Below are positions 44,096-52,684 of a stretch of DNA of 64,000 nucleotides, in pieces. The stretch is taken from contig JACDGS010000005.1 in NCBI GenBank assembly GCA_013821455.1, forward strand, positions 62,001 through 126,000, read 5' to 3'. The first letter of the stretch is position 1; every line of letters starts with the position of its first letter. The notes below the pieces were generated by a model that was not told the origin of the DNA, made no database searches, and saw only the letters and a list, made by a program, of their open reading frames with translations. Source of the DNA: Chthoniobacterales bacterium. Its GTDB lineage: Bacteria > Verrucomicrobiota > Verrucomicrobiia > Chthoniobacterales > UBA10450. Position numbers and translations under genes: made by a program.

Positions 44096-44329
44096 AGGTT
44101 GAAGAGGTTGCCTGCCTTTTAGCAGCGGATGTGCCAGGGCGGTTTTACCTATGAGGAGCCACGCCAGACTCGGGAATTTGTGTTGTCTAATAATACACAT
44201 TTGTCAGCCTGAGTTCTGACACTGCCTTCTATCGCCAACGAGTTCTACGGGAAGGCTCGCGCTGTCGAGTGCAGGGTCGCGAGATAAACCTTGCTTCGCC
44301 CGCAGGTTTTCACGATTAATCGCCACACC

Positions 44330-44635
44330 ATGAAAAACTCCATATTCTTCAGCCTCATCGTCGCGGCGAGTCTCGCGCTCAGCAGCCTTGCGCAAGCCGA
44401 CGCCGTTAAAACGTATCAGGTCACCGGCCCGATCCTGGAAATGAATGACAGCATGATCGCCGTCCAAAAAGGGAAAGACCGCTGGGAAATCGCGCGGGAC
44501 GCGAGCAGCCAACTCCCGAGCGATCTCAAAGTCGGCGATAAGGTCACGATCACTTACACGATGACGGCCAAGTCCGTAGAAGCGAAGCCGGCGAAGGGCG
44601 CGACCAAGGCCGCGCCGAAAAAAGAGAAGCCGTAG
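44330..44635 (+). CDS. Small exported protein with lysine-rich tail
   Basis: A 101-residue protein with a clear signal peptide (MKNSIFFSLIVAASLALSS, cleavage near AQA). The mature domain forms a short beta structure (YQVTGPILEMNDSMIAVQ, GDKVTITYTMTAKSVEAK), similar in pattern to small OB-like periplasmic proteins, and ends in an Ala/Lys/Pro-rich tail. I cannot name a family. It faces the SRPBCC gene divergently with about 230 bases between them. Confidence 0.6.
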   Translation: MKNSIFFSLIVAASLALSSLAQADAVKTYQVTGPILEMNDSMIAVQKGKDRWEIARDASSQLPSDLKVGDKVTITYTMTAKSVEAKPAKGATKAAPKKEKP

Positions 44636-44657
44636 TGGCTGGGGCCAGCAGCCTCGC

Positions 44658-46202
44658 CTAACGACGACCGCTGCTGCCGCCTAACAATCCGCCCAGCACG
44701 CCGCGGATGAGTTGCCGCCCCACCTGGCTGCCCGCGGCGCGCACGGCGCTTTTCATCATCGTCGTCGCCATGCTGTCGTAACGGCCGCCGCGCGGCCCGA
44801 TCGTCGGCTGCAGCGCGGACTCCGCCGTTCCCAAAACCTGCGCGAAAAACGATGGCTTGGCTTCGGCCGGAACAGACGCGCCGGGAATGGGCGGAGGAGC
44901 ATCGGCCGCGACGGTCTTCCTCCCGGCGCGCTCCTGCAATTTCTCAAAGGCCGACTCGCGATCGACCGCCTTTTCGTAATGCCCGAACAAGGTGGATGAC
45001 TGGATGATTTGCGCGCGTTGCTCCGGCGTGATCGCTCCGATCTGGCTGCGCGGCGGCACAATCTTCGCCCGCTCCACAATTTGCGGCGTTCCATTCTCAT
45101 CAAGGAGGGAGACGAGCGCTTCACCGACGGCAAGCTGAGTTAGCGCTGTTTCCACATCCAGCTTCGGATTCTGGCGAAAAGTTTGGGCTGCGGCCTGCAC
45201 CGCTTTCTGGTCGCGCGGAGTGAAGGCCCGCAACGCGTGCTGCACGCGATTCCCGAGTTGACCGAGCACGACGTCGGGGATGTCGAGCGGGTTCTGGCTT
45301 ACGAAATAAACTCCCACGCCTTTCGAGCGAATCAGCCGCACCATCTGTTCGACTTTCTGCTCCACCGCCGGCTCGATCTCCGCGAAGAGCAAATGCGCTT
45401 CGTCAAAAAAGAAAACGAGCTTTGGCTTTTCCGGATCGCCGATCTCCGGCAGGCGCTCGAATAATTCCGAGAGCAGCCAGAGCAAAAACGTCGCGTAAAC
45501 CTTCGGCGACTGCTGCATCAGCTTTTCCGCCGCGAGGATGTTGATCACGCCGCGGCCTTTTGCGTCCGTCTGGATGAGGTCGTCCAGGTCGAGCGCCGGC
45601 TCGCCGAAAAATTTATCGGCGCCTTGCGTTTCGAGCTGGAGCAGATTGCGCTGGATCGCGCCCACACTCGCAGCCGAGACGTTCCCGTATTGCGTTCGAA
45701 ATTGATCCGCGTTATCCGCGACGAACTGCATCATCGCGCGCAGATCTTTGAGATCGAGGAGCAGCATCCCGCTTTCGTCCGCGATCCGAAAAACCATATT
45801 GAGCACGCCTTCCTGCGTGTCGTTGAGATCGAGTAGCCGCCCGAGAAGCAGCGGGCCCATCTCAGAAACCGTCGCGCGCACGGGATGCCCCTGCTCGCCG
45901 AAGACATCCCAGAAAACCACCGGCGCCGCTTCGCCTTTGAAATCCGTCAGCCCAAGTTCTTTCACCCGGGCGATAACCTTTGGATTGGCCCCGCCCGGCT
46001 GGCTGAGGCCAGCGAGATCACCCTTCACATCCGCCATGAAAACCGGCACGCCGCGCGCACTAAAACCTTCCGCCAATGTTTGCAGCGTGACCGTTTTTCC
46101 CGTGCCCGTCGCGCCGGCAATCAGGCCGTGCCGGTTCGCCATCTTCGGCAGGAGATAGAGCGCTTGTTCCTCGCTCTGCGCGATGAAGATCGGCTCACTC
46201 AT
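44658..46202 (-). CDS. HerA-like ATPase (DUF853/YjgR)
   Basis: A 514-residue P-loop ATPase of the HerA/FtsK group. The start at 46202 gives [18 protein letters not shown] as in YjgR. Walker A is [13 protein letters not shown] near residues 30-42, Walker B is [13 protein letters not shown] near 262-274, and the sensor/arginine region is [22 protein letters not shown]. The C-terminus is Gly-rich (LLGGSSGRR). It probably acts on DNA or protein as a hexameric motor; no NurA nuclease is adjacent. The TAG stop is in a nonamer. The zinc-ribbon gene lies 41 bases upstream. Confidence 0.88.
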   Translation of the reverse strand: MSEPIFIAQSEEQALYLLPKMANRHGLIAGATGTGKTVTLQTLAEGFSARGVPVFMADVKGDLAGLSQPGGANPKVIARVKELGLTDFKGEAAPVVFWDVFGEQGHPVRATVSEMGPLLLGRLLDLNDTQEGVLNMVFRIADESGMLLLDLKDLRAMMQFVADNADQFRTQYGNVSAASVGAIQRNLLQLETQGADKFFGEPALDLDDLIQTDAKGRGVINILAAEKLMQQSPKVYATFLLWLLSELFERLPEIGDPEKPKLVFFFDEAHLLFAEIEPAVEQKVEQMVRLIRSKGVGVYFVSQNPLDIPDVVLGQLGNRVQHALRAFTPRDQKAVQAAAQTFRQNPKLDVETALTQLAVGEALVSLLDENGTPQIVERAKIVPPRSQIGAITPEQRAQIIQSSTLFGHYEKAVDRESAFEKLQERAGRKTVAADAPPPIPGASVPAEAKPSFFAQVLGTAESALQPTIGPRGGRYDSMATTMMKSAVRAAGSQVGRQLIRGVLGGLLGGSSGRR

Positions 46203-46243
46203 GCTCGCTTTACGTCTCGGCGGACGCGGCAACTTGTTCTCGC

Positions 46244-46417
46244 CTAACGAGCCAGGATCGCTTCCTTTTTATCCCAGGCATGTTTCCCGCCGCAGTGCGC
46301 GCAGGGCACTGCTTTCGTTTTTAGTCGCGCTCCGGCGAAAAGATCTTCGTCGATCACAATCCCGGTGACGTTAAGTTTTTTGGTTATCGGACATCTCACC
46401 AGAATTCGCTTGATCAC
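46244..46417 (-). CDS. 57-residue zinc-ribbon protein
   Basis: Starting from GTG at 46417, 57 residues are encoded: an N-terminal [17 protein letters not shown] with one cysteine, a short linker, and the knuckle [19 protein letters not shown] with C-x2-C, ending at a TAG provided by a nonamer. The pattern (R-C-P-x-T then C-x2-C-G-x2-H-x-W) resembles small uncharacterised proteins known in many proteobacteria. It may bind zinc with Cys9, Cys39 and Cys42 plus a histidine. Probably co-transcribed with the HerA-like ATPase. Confidence 0.65.
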   Translation of the reverse strand: MIKRILVRCPITKKLNVTGIVIDEDLFAGARLKTKAVPCAHCGGKHAWDKKEAILAR

Positions 46418-46776
46418 GGCGCGAATATCTCACGGAAGGACCTTCGCCGCGCCGGAAAACTTTCGCGCAGAATTCCCGCCGCTGCCGTGGCTCTGTTAAT
46501 CGATCTCTAAAGAACCGGCCAACAACTTCCAATAAAAGAGAGCAACCTGTGCTCCACTCGTTTCGCCACAGATTTGTCGCCGTCGGGGGAAGATGTTATC
46601 AACAGCGTCATTGCCTCCGTTATGAGACGGAACGCCGCTCCGCGGCCGCACTTATTCAGATGGAGAAGAAGAAGGATGAAGTTGGGTTTCCTAAAGAATA
46701 CTTATTCTCCCGGTGAACAACCTCTCGTGGTGCGCCGCAAAGGAATAACGATTCGTGCCGTCCGTCTAAACTGCGT
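46418..46776. other. Intergenic region
   Basis: About 360 bases between divergent units. A short frame of 68 codons at the right end lacks any family pattern. The sequence is somewhat AT-richer around 46540-46720. It presumably contains promoters for the zinc-ribbon gene and for the operon starting at 46777, but I could not define them. Confidence 0.5.
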
Positions 46777-47583
46777 ATGAACGGCGTCACCCAAGATTGG
46801 CTAACATCCGAAGGGCAAGCCGACCACGATGCTACGGGACACATGTCGAGCAAAGTCGCGCTCCCGGCAGCCGTTGCGGAACCGATTCCGCAAGGATGTG
46901 CCGCTGCTTTAAATTTGAATGGCTACCCGGCACGGGATCAGTCCGAAAGTCTCTTCGAGCAAGTGGCGTGGGTCTATGCGTTCTGCCGGGAAAAACTTTT
47001 TCGCGACGATACGGATCGGATCGCGGCTGCGCTTTGGCCCGAGGGAGAACCGCCGGCGGGAGCACGAATGATCGAGCTCGGTTGCGGGCCTGGCTTTTAT
47101 TCGTGCCGTTTCGCCAGCCGCTTCGCACAACTGGAAGTCGTCGGGGTCGATCGTTCCAATCGGCAACTCGTCCGGGCACGAGACCGCGCGCGCAACCTGC
47201 GCTTGGCGAACTGTCATTTTGAGCGCGTCAACGTGCTCGATATTCCCTGCGCCGCCTCGCACTTCGACGTCCTGATTTCTTCGCGGCTCTTCACCGTTTT
47301 GCCCGAACGCGAGGAAGCGATCGCGGAAATGCACCGCGTTCTCCGGCCCGGAGGACGCTGCCTGATCGCGGAGCCACGCCATGCTTTTCGCGCCTCCGTC
47401 CCGCTCGTCGCGATGTGGATCCTTGCTACTGCGACACATTTCCGAAACGGCTATCGCGAGCCGCGCAAAGCGGTCACTCTTTCCGGCGCGCAGTTTCGCC
47501 AGCTTTTTGCCACTCAGCCGTGGCGCGAATGCACCTGCTGGCAGGATGGCCGCTACCAATACGCGCTCTGCGAAAAGGCATGA
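46777..47583 (+). CDS. SAM-dependent methyltransferase
   Basis: A 268-residue class I methyltransferase. Motif I is MIELGCGPGFYSCRFA near residues 97-112, then VVGVDRSNRQLVRAR, FDVLISSRLFTVLPERE and HRVLRPGGRCLIAEP. The first 60 residues are unassigned. It is the first gene of an operon with ATGA-type overlaps (47580, 48323, 49444, 50442). Acceptor unknown. Confidence 0.82.
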   Translation: MNGVTQDWLTSEGQADHDATGHMSSKVALPAAVAEPIPQGCAAALNLNGYPARDQSESLFEQVAWVYAFCREKLFRDDTDRIAAALWPEGEPPAGARMIELGCGPGFYSCRFASRFAQLEVVGVDRSNRQLVRARDRARNLRLANCHFERVNVLDIPCAASHFDVLISSRLFTVLPEREEAIAEMHRVLRPGGRCLIAEPRHAFRASVPLVAMWILATATHFRNGYREPRKAVTLSGAQFRQLFATQPWRECTCWQDGRYQYALCEKA

Positions 47584-48326
47584 GGCGCGCCCACCGCGTT
47601 CTCTCGCCTAACGAACCCGATCCCGCCGCCGCCGGTCGCGTTGCGCTCGCGATCATGACCAAAGTACCGCGGGCGGGCCGGGTGAAAACCCGCCTCTGCC
47701 CGCCGCTTACGCCGGAAGAAGCTGCGGAGCTGAACGTTTGTTTCCTGCGCGACACCGCAGCGGCAATCACGCAGGCTGGCGCAAACGCGCAAGGCGTCGG
47801 CTGCTACACGCCGGTCGGCGAGGAAGAAGCGTATCGCGCTATTTTGCCGGAAGATTTTCTTCTGCTCGCGCAACGCGAAGGCGGCTTCGGTGAGCGGCTG
47901 ATCGGCGCCATTGAAGACCTGGTCGCCATCGGCTTCAGCGCGGTTTGTCTAATCGACTCGGACAGTCCAATCGTTCCTGCCGCGGCTTTCGCCGAAGCGG
48001 TGGAAGTTCTTTCTCAGCCTAACGACAAGGTCGTGCTCGGCCCGTCCGACGATGGCGGCTATTATTTGATCGGCATGAAACGACTGGAGCGTCGTCTTTT
48101 CGAAGAGATCGACTGGAGTACGGAACTCGTCCTCGAGCAAACCAAAGCGCGCGCGATCGAAGAAGGAATAGAGGTTCACCTGCTGCCCACATTTTACGAC
48201 GTGGACGACGGTCTAACGTTGCGAAGACTCCATGCTGACTTGTTAGGCCCTAACGAGTCCGCGGCGCCCGCTTCTCGGGAGTTTCTCCTCCACCTGACCG
48301 AGCGCGACCGACGCCTTATCTCATGA
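47580..48326 (+). CDS. DUF2064 / TIGR04282-type glycosyltransferase-fold protein
   Basis: A 248-residue protein with a nucleotidyltransferase-like GT-A fold: VALAIMTKVPRAGRVKTRLC near residues 21-40, LIDSDSPIVP (D-S-D at the metal position), and LGPSDDGGYYLIGMK near 156-170. TIGR04282 members are annotated as glycosyltransferases and sit in arsenosugar and other small-molecule loci; here no arsenic gene is adjacent. It overlaps both neighbours by 4 bases. Four nonamers lie within or at its ends. Confidence 0.82.
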   Translation: MRRAHRVLSPNEPDPAAAGRVALAIMTKVPRAGRVKTRLCPPLTPEEAAELNVCFLRDTAAAITQAGANAQGVGCYTPVGEEEAYRAILPEDFLLLAQREGGFGERLIGAIEDLVAIGFSAVCLIDSDSPIVPAAAFAEAVEVLSQPNDKVVLGPSDDGGYYLIGMKRLERRLFEEIDWSTELVLEQTKARAIEEGIEVHLLPTFYDVDDGLTLRRLHADLLGPNESAAPASREFLLHLTERDRRLIS

Positions 48327-49447
48327 GACGCGCTCTCGTCACCGGCGGCGCCGGCCTCATCGGTTCCACCCTCGCTGATCTCCTGCGAAGCGAAGGATGG
48401 AAGGTCCGCATCCTCGACAACCTCGAGCCGCAAACCCATCGCCACGGCCGCCCGCAATGGGTGCCTAACGACGACAATTTCATCGAAGGCGACCTCCGCG
48501 ACCGCGCTGTCATGACTGCCGCGCTCCAGGATATCGACGTCGTTTTCCATCAGGCGGCCTATGGCGGCTACATGCCCGAGATCGCAAAATACGTGCATGT
48601 GAATTCGTTCGGCACGGCGCAAATGCTGGAGATTATTCGCGAAGAAAAGCTGCCGATTAAAAAAATCGTCGTCGCCAGCTCACAAGCCGTTTACAGCGAA
48701 GGCGCGGCCAACTGCCCGGAGCACGGCCTTGTCTTCCCACCGGTGCGCCCGGTCGAACAATTGCAACGCGGCGACTGGCAGGTGCATTGCCCCCGCTGCG
48801 GCAGCCTAACGAAAAGTGCGCCGACCCCGGAGGACGCGCCCATCGGCGGCGAAACCGTTTACGGCCTAACGAAAGTCGATCAGGAAAAATTGGTCCTGCT
48901 CTGGGGCAAACAGATGGGGATTCCCACGGTCGCGCTTCGTTATTCGTGCACCTACGGGCCGCGCCAATCGATCTTCAATCCCTACACCGGCGTGATCGCG
49001 ATTTTCTGCACCCGCCTGCTCAACGATCTTCCGCCCGTTCTCTATGAAGATGGCGAGCAGACCCGCGATTTTTCCTTCGTCGAAGACATCGCGCGCGCTA
49101 ATCTCCTCGCCGCCGAGACCGACGCGCTCGACGGTCTGCCGGTGAACGTCGGCAGCGGCCGCGGCGTTCCCATTCGCGAAATCGCCGCGCAAATTTCCGA
49201 CTCGTTAGGCATTCAGATCGCGCCGGAGACAAACGGAGAATTCCGCCCGGGAGAAATGCGTCACCTCACCAGCGGGACCGAGCGTATCCGCGCGGCCGGC
49301 TACACGCCGCAAGTTGATCTCGCAACCGGCATCGGCCGTTACCTCGATTGGATCCGCGGCCAGGGCGACGTGCGCGATTATTTCAGCGCGGCCGCCGATA
49401 TTTTGCGCAGCAAAGGCATCGTCCATCGCGTAAAAGCGAAGGGATGA
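48323..49447 (+). CDS. NAD-dependent epimerase/dehydratase with zinc-knuckle insertion
   Basis: A 374-residue extended SDR: ALVTGGAGLIGSTLADLL at residues 4-21, VVASSQAVYSEG, and the Y-x3-K site in TVYGLTKVDQEK near 180-190. Between the strand and the active site lies an insertion holding CPEHG (about residue 132) and CPRCG (about 155), a possible metal site absent from typical UDP-glucose epimerases. It likely acts on a nucleotide sugar or related polyol. Operonic with DUF2064 and MgtE genes. Confidence 0.82.
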   Translation: MRRALVTGGAGLIGSTLADLLRSEGWKVRILDNLEPQTHRHGRPQWVPNDDNFIEGDLRDRAVMTAALQDIDVVFHQAAYGGYMPEIAKYVHVNSFGTAQMLEIIREEKLPIKKIVVASSQAVYSEGAANCPEHGLVFPPVRPVEQLQRGDWQVHCPRCGSLTKSAPTPEDAPIGGETVYGLTKVDQEKLVLLWGKQMGIPTVALRYSCTYGPRQSIFNPYTGVIAIFCTRLLNDLPPVLYEDGEQTRDFSFVEDIARANLLAAETDALDGLPVNVGSGRGVPIREIAAQISDSLGIQIAPETNGEFRPGEMRHLTSGTERIRAAGYTPQVDLATGIGRYLDWIRGQGDVRDYFSAAADILRSKGIVHRVKAKG

Positions 49448-50445
49448 ACATCCCGCCCGCGAGCCAGGATTTCGACGCGCTTGTGGTCGCGCATGCGCGG
49501 AAAGATTTCCCACTCCTCCGCGCCAAATCCAGTGTGGCCGACGCGCTCGCGCGCATTCGCCGCGAAGGGTTGGGCGAGCGTGTGATTTATTTTTTCGCGG
49601 TCGATGAGGAGGAGCGGCTGGCGGGTGTTTTGCCGACGCGCCGCCTGCTCACGGCACCGCTCGAGACTTTGCTCGAAGAGATCATGGTCCGACGCGTCGT
49701 TAGTCTGCCCGCGACCGCGACGATCCTCGAAGCCTGCGAGTTTTTCGTCCTCTACAAGTTTTTCGCTTTTCCCGTGGTCGATAAAGAACGGCGCGTTGTC
49801 GGCGTCGTCGATGTCAGCTTGTTTGCCGAGGAATTGCTGCAGGATGAAAACCAGACGCCGGCTTCTGCGCCTAACGATGACGTTTTCGAAGCACTCGGTT
49901 TTCGTCTCGCGCAAATTCGTGGCGCGTCGGCGTGGCGAGTTTTTCGGTTCCGTTTCCCCTGGCTCCTCACCAGCGTCGCCGCCGGCACGGCCTGCGCGCT
50001 CATCGTCGGCGCGTTCGAGGCCACCCTCGCGCAAAGTCTCGTCCTCGCATTTTTCCTCACCATGGTGCTCGGCCTGAACGAAAGCGTGAGCATGCAGTCG
50101 ATGACCGTGACGATTCAGGCCTTGCGCGTGGCGACGCCGAACCGGCGCTGGTTTGTCGAGAATCTCAAACGCGAAAGCGCGACGGCGTTGCTCCTCGGTT
50201 GCGGCTGCGGTGCGCTCGTCGGTGCGATCGTATGGCTCTGGCAACGCGACGCCCCCGCCGCGGCGGTGATTGCAGGAACCATTTTCGTTTCGCTTTTTGC
50301 TGCGAGTCTTTTCGGTTTCGGTGTGCCTTCGTTGCTCCACCGCCTCCGGCTCGATCCGAAAATTGCCGCCGGTCCGGTCACGCTCGCGCTGGCCGATTTC
50401 TTCGCGCTCAGTTTCTATTTTTCCCTCGCGTGGCTGGTCCTGTGA
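49444..50445 (+). CDS. mgtE: MgtE-type divalent cation transporter
   Basis: A 333-residue protein. Two CBS domains occupy about residues 20-145 (VIYFFAVDEEERLAGVLP, then FFAFPVVDKERRVVGVVDV). Five transmembrane helices follow, with the first pore helix region GLNESVSMQSMTVTIQAL near 205-222 and the SLFGFGVPSLLHRLRLDP motif. It lacks the full N-terminal superhelical domain of classic MgtE, so it is a short form. It would conduct Mg2+ (or Co2+) gated by intracellular Mg2+. Its placement in a glycan-like operon may reflect metal-dependent transferases. ATGA overlap upstream, GTGA overlap downstream. Confidence 0.88.
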   Translation: MNIPPASQDFDALVVAHARKDFPLLRAKSSVADALARIRREGLGERVIYFFAVDEEERLAGVLPTRRLLTAPLETLLEEIMVRRVVSLPATATILEACEFFVLYKFFAFPVVDKERRVVGVVDVSLFAEELLQDENQTPASAPNDDVFEALGFRLAQIRGASAWRVFRFRFPWLLTSVAAGTACALIVGAFEATLAQSLVLAFFLTMVLGLNESVSMQSMTVTIQALRVATPNRRWFVENLKRESATALLLGCGCGALVGAIVWLWQRDAPAAAVIAGTIFVSLFAASLFGFGVPSLLHRLRLDPKIAAGPVTLALADFFALSFYFSLAWLVL

Positions 50446-51140
50446 TTTCCGTCGTCATCCCGGCCTTGAACGAGGAAGAACCGATCGCGGAAGTAGTCCG
50501 CGAATGTCTCGCGACCGGTTTGCCTAACGAGATCATCGTGGTCGATAACGGCAGCACCGATCGCACGGACGAACGGGCGCGCACCGCGGGGGCGCGCGTG
50601 GTGTCGGCGCCGCGCGGTTATGGTCGCGCCTGCGCGGCGGGCGTCGCCGCGCTCGCGCCCGCGACGGAAATTGTCGTCTTCCTCGATGGCGATGGGAGCG
50701 ATGTGCCCGCTTTCATCGAGCAACTCGTTAGGCCAATTCAGGAGGGCCGGTTTGATTTCGTCATCGGCTCGCGCACACGCGGGCGGCGCGAGCGCGGGAG
50801 CATGAATTTTCAGCAGATCTTCGCCGGGCGCGCGGCCGGCTTTCTCCTGCGCCTGCTCTACGGCGTGCGTTACACCGACATGTGTCCTTTTCGCGCCGTC
50901 GGGCGTGCGAGTTTGGATTCGTTAGGCATGAAAGAACCGACCTACGGCTGGAATCTCGAGATGCAGATGCGCGCGGCGCGCGCCGGTCTGCGTATTCTCG
51001 AAGTGCCGGTCGATCACCGCTGCCGCACTGGCGGTGAGTCGAAGGTTTCGGGAACGTTGCGCGGAACCTGTGTCGCCGGCGCGCGTATTCTGGCGACCCT
51101 CTTTCGTGTAGCGACCGAGCGGAGCAAAGGCGCTATTTAA
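50442..51140 (+). CDS. GT2 glycosyltransferase (DPM1-like)
   Basis: A 232-residue GT2 enzyme beginning at GTG 50442 in a GTGA overlap with mgtE, giving ISVVIPALNEEEPIAEVV. The metal motif is FLDGDGSDVP (D-G-D) near 85-94, and IGSRTRGRRERGSMN and GWNLEMQMRAARAG are typical of dolichyl- or polyprenyl-phosphate mannose synthase relatives. It has no membrane tail. It may charge a polyprenyl phosphate. It overlaps the convergent methyltransferase gene by 8 bases. Confidence 0.85.
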   Translation: MISVVIPALNEEEPIAEVVRECLATGLPNEIIVVDNGSTDRTDERARTAGARVVSAPRGYGRACAAGVAALAPATEIVVFLDGDGSDVPAFIEQLVRPIQEGRFDFVIGSRTRGRRERGSMNFQQIFAGRAAGFLLRLLYGVRYTDMCPFRAVGRASLDSLGMKEPTYGWNLEMQMRAARAGLRILEVPVDHRCRTGGESKVSGTLRGTCVAGARILATLFRVATERSKGAI

Positions 51141-51777
51141 AGATCAGGAAATAATCGTCGCCGTCCGCTTTCACGAAATCGTATTTCGCGACTAACGAAA
51201 AGCCGGCGTGCCGCAGTTCCTCGGTGACGCGTTTTTCATCGAGACCGTGGTCGGCGCCGTTGCCATTGCGATCGATGATGCCGAGCCGGGCGCCGGGGCG
51301 CATCGCGTTGCGCACATGCGCGAGCAAACGGAAGGGGTGCGCGATTTCGTGATACGTTTTCAGGAGCATCACGGCGTCGACGCTGCGAGCGGGCAGCAGC
51401 GGATCGTCCGGTTTTCCGAGCACCGCGCGAACGTTAGGCAAGTTCTCGCGCCGTGCGCGCTCGGTGATCTTTCTCACGTAGGGCGGATTGATGTCTTCCG
51501 CGTAAACCTGTCCGTTCGCGCCGACACGCCGTGCAGCTCGGACGGAAAACCAGCCGCCGCCCGCGCCGATGTCCGCCACTGCGGAGTCCGCGCGGATTCC
51601 GAGCAGGTCCATCACACGCTCGATCTGCAAATTCTGCGCGCGTTTCGCGCCTTCGAAAATCGAGAGATCGCCGGTGTACGGCTCGCTTGTCGGCCGGTGA
51701 ATCTCCGGCGCCGCGTGCGCGACAGTCGTTAGGCAAAGCAAAGCGACGAGGAGAACTTTCAGCGCTTGGATATTCAT
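51133..51777 (-). CDS. Exported SAM-dependent methyltransferase-like protein
   Basis: A 214-residue protein starting at 51777 with a signal peptide (MNIQALKVLLVALLCLTTV, then AHA). The mature part is a class I methyltransferase: VADIGAGGGWFSVRAARRVG near residues 66-85, YAEDINPPYVRKI, LLKTYHEIAHPFRLL. SAM is not known in the periplasm, so either the signal is not processed, the protein works on another ligand, or it is a lipoprotein-like anchor. Homologues with signal peptides are common in several phyla. Starts 8 bases after the mutM-like gene ends. Confidence 0.78.
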   Translation of the reverse strand: MNIQALKVLLVALLCLTTVAHAAPEIHRPTSEPYTGDLSIFEGAKRAQNLQIERVMDLLGIRADSAVADIGAGGGWFSVRAARRVGANGQVYAEDINPPYVRKITERARRENLPNVRAVLGKPDDPLLPARSVDAVMLLKTYHEIAHPFRLLAHVRNAMRPGARLGIIDRNGNGADHGLDEKRVTEELRHAGFSLVAKYDFVKADGDDYFLIFK

Positions 51778-51785
51778 GGATGAAT

Positions 51786-52580
51786 TCAGAGCTGGCACTT
51801 TGGACACCACGCGGTGGTGCGGCCGCCGATCGTAGCGCGGCGCAATTTTGTTCCGTGCCGCGGACATTTCCCGCCGCTTTTCCAGCGCTCGTGCAGGAGC
51901 CAGCTTTTCGGAGGATCGGAAAAGTCCTGGCCGATCGTCTTGAGCGCGGCGCGTGCGACAAACTTCGTTTCGCGCCAGAGCCGGTCGAGCTGCGTGTCGC
52001 TCAGTTTGCCCGCACGCAGGCGAGGAGAAATTTTGGCGCGCCAAAGGATTTCATCCGCCATCCAGTTGCCGACACCGGGAAATCCTTTTTGCATCAGGAG
52101 CACGGCCTTGATCGGCGCGCGGGCGTGTCGCCTAACGAACTTCTCCATGAGCGCGCGGGTGAAACCACGCGAGGAGATTTCCGGCTTTTGCCCGTCCCAC
52201 CATTCCGGCGGCTCAGCGCCGTGTTGAAAACGCACCCGGCCGAACTGCCGCGCGTCGCGAAAGACGAGCGCGCGTTTCTTCTGCGCGAGCACGAGATGAT
52301 CATGTTTCTCCGCGCGAAATCCGGCGGGCTCGAGGCGAAGCTTACCGCTCATGCCGAGGTGAAGGCCGAGCCAATTGTCGCCGGCGAAGACGAAGAGCAT
52401 TTGTTTGCCGCGCGCCTCCGAGCGCAGAAGTTTGTGCCTAACGAGAAGCTTCTTCAGTTGCGCGACGTCGCTCCCGCGAAAGATCCGTTTCTCGCCATGC
52501 AGTTGCACGCCGGTGATCACGTCGCCCATCCCGGCGTCCCAGCGCTTACGGAAATATTCGACCTCGGCCAGCTCCGGCAT
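51786..52580 (-). CDS. Formamidopyrimidine-DNA glycosylase / endonuclease VIII family protein
   Basis: A 264-residue MutM/Nei-family base-excision repair enzyme. The N-terminal catalytic Pro and Glu are in MPELAEVEY, the helix-two-turn-helix contains GFPGVGNWMADEILWRAKI near 165-183, and a terminal zinc finger reads CPRHG...CPKC, with a His in place of the second Cys. Length and PELAEVE fit a MutM/Nei-like relative; whether it removes 8-oxoguanine or oxidised pyrimidines is unclear. It carries two nonamers. Confidence 0.85.
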   Translation of the reverse strand: MPELAEVEYFRKRWDAGMGDVITGVQLHGEKRIFRGSDVAQLKKLLVRHKLLRSEARGKQMLFVFAGDNWLGLHLGMSGKLRLEPAGFRAEKHDHLVLAQKKRALVFRDARQFGRVRFQHGAEPPEWWDGQKPEISSRGFTRALMEKFVRRHARAPIKAVLLMQKGFPGVGNWMADEILWRAKISPRLRAGKLSDTQLDRLWRETKFVARAALKTIGQDFSDPPKSWLLHERWKSGGKCPRHGTKLRRATIGGRTTAWCPKCQL

Positions 52581-52684
52581 GAGGCGATGATAATCGAGGT
52601 GTTGCGCATGCGACAGCTCCCCGGAACTGATGCGCGACCTCCGTTTGTTTCGGTCGCTCTTTGGGCATGCTACTCTTCGGGCTC

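Noticed and set aside
46574-46780. 68-codon frame before the methyltransferase operon
   Set aside because: No signal peptide, family match or start signal; likely non-coding.
49348-49443. Earlier start for the mgtE frame
   Set aside because: It would overlap the SDR gene by about 100 bases; the ATGA overlap at 49444 fits the rest of the operon.
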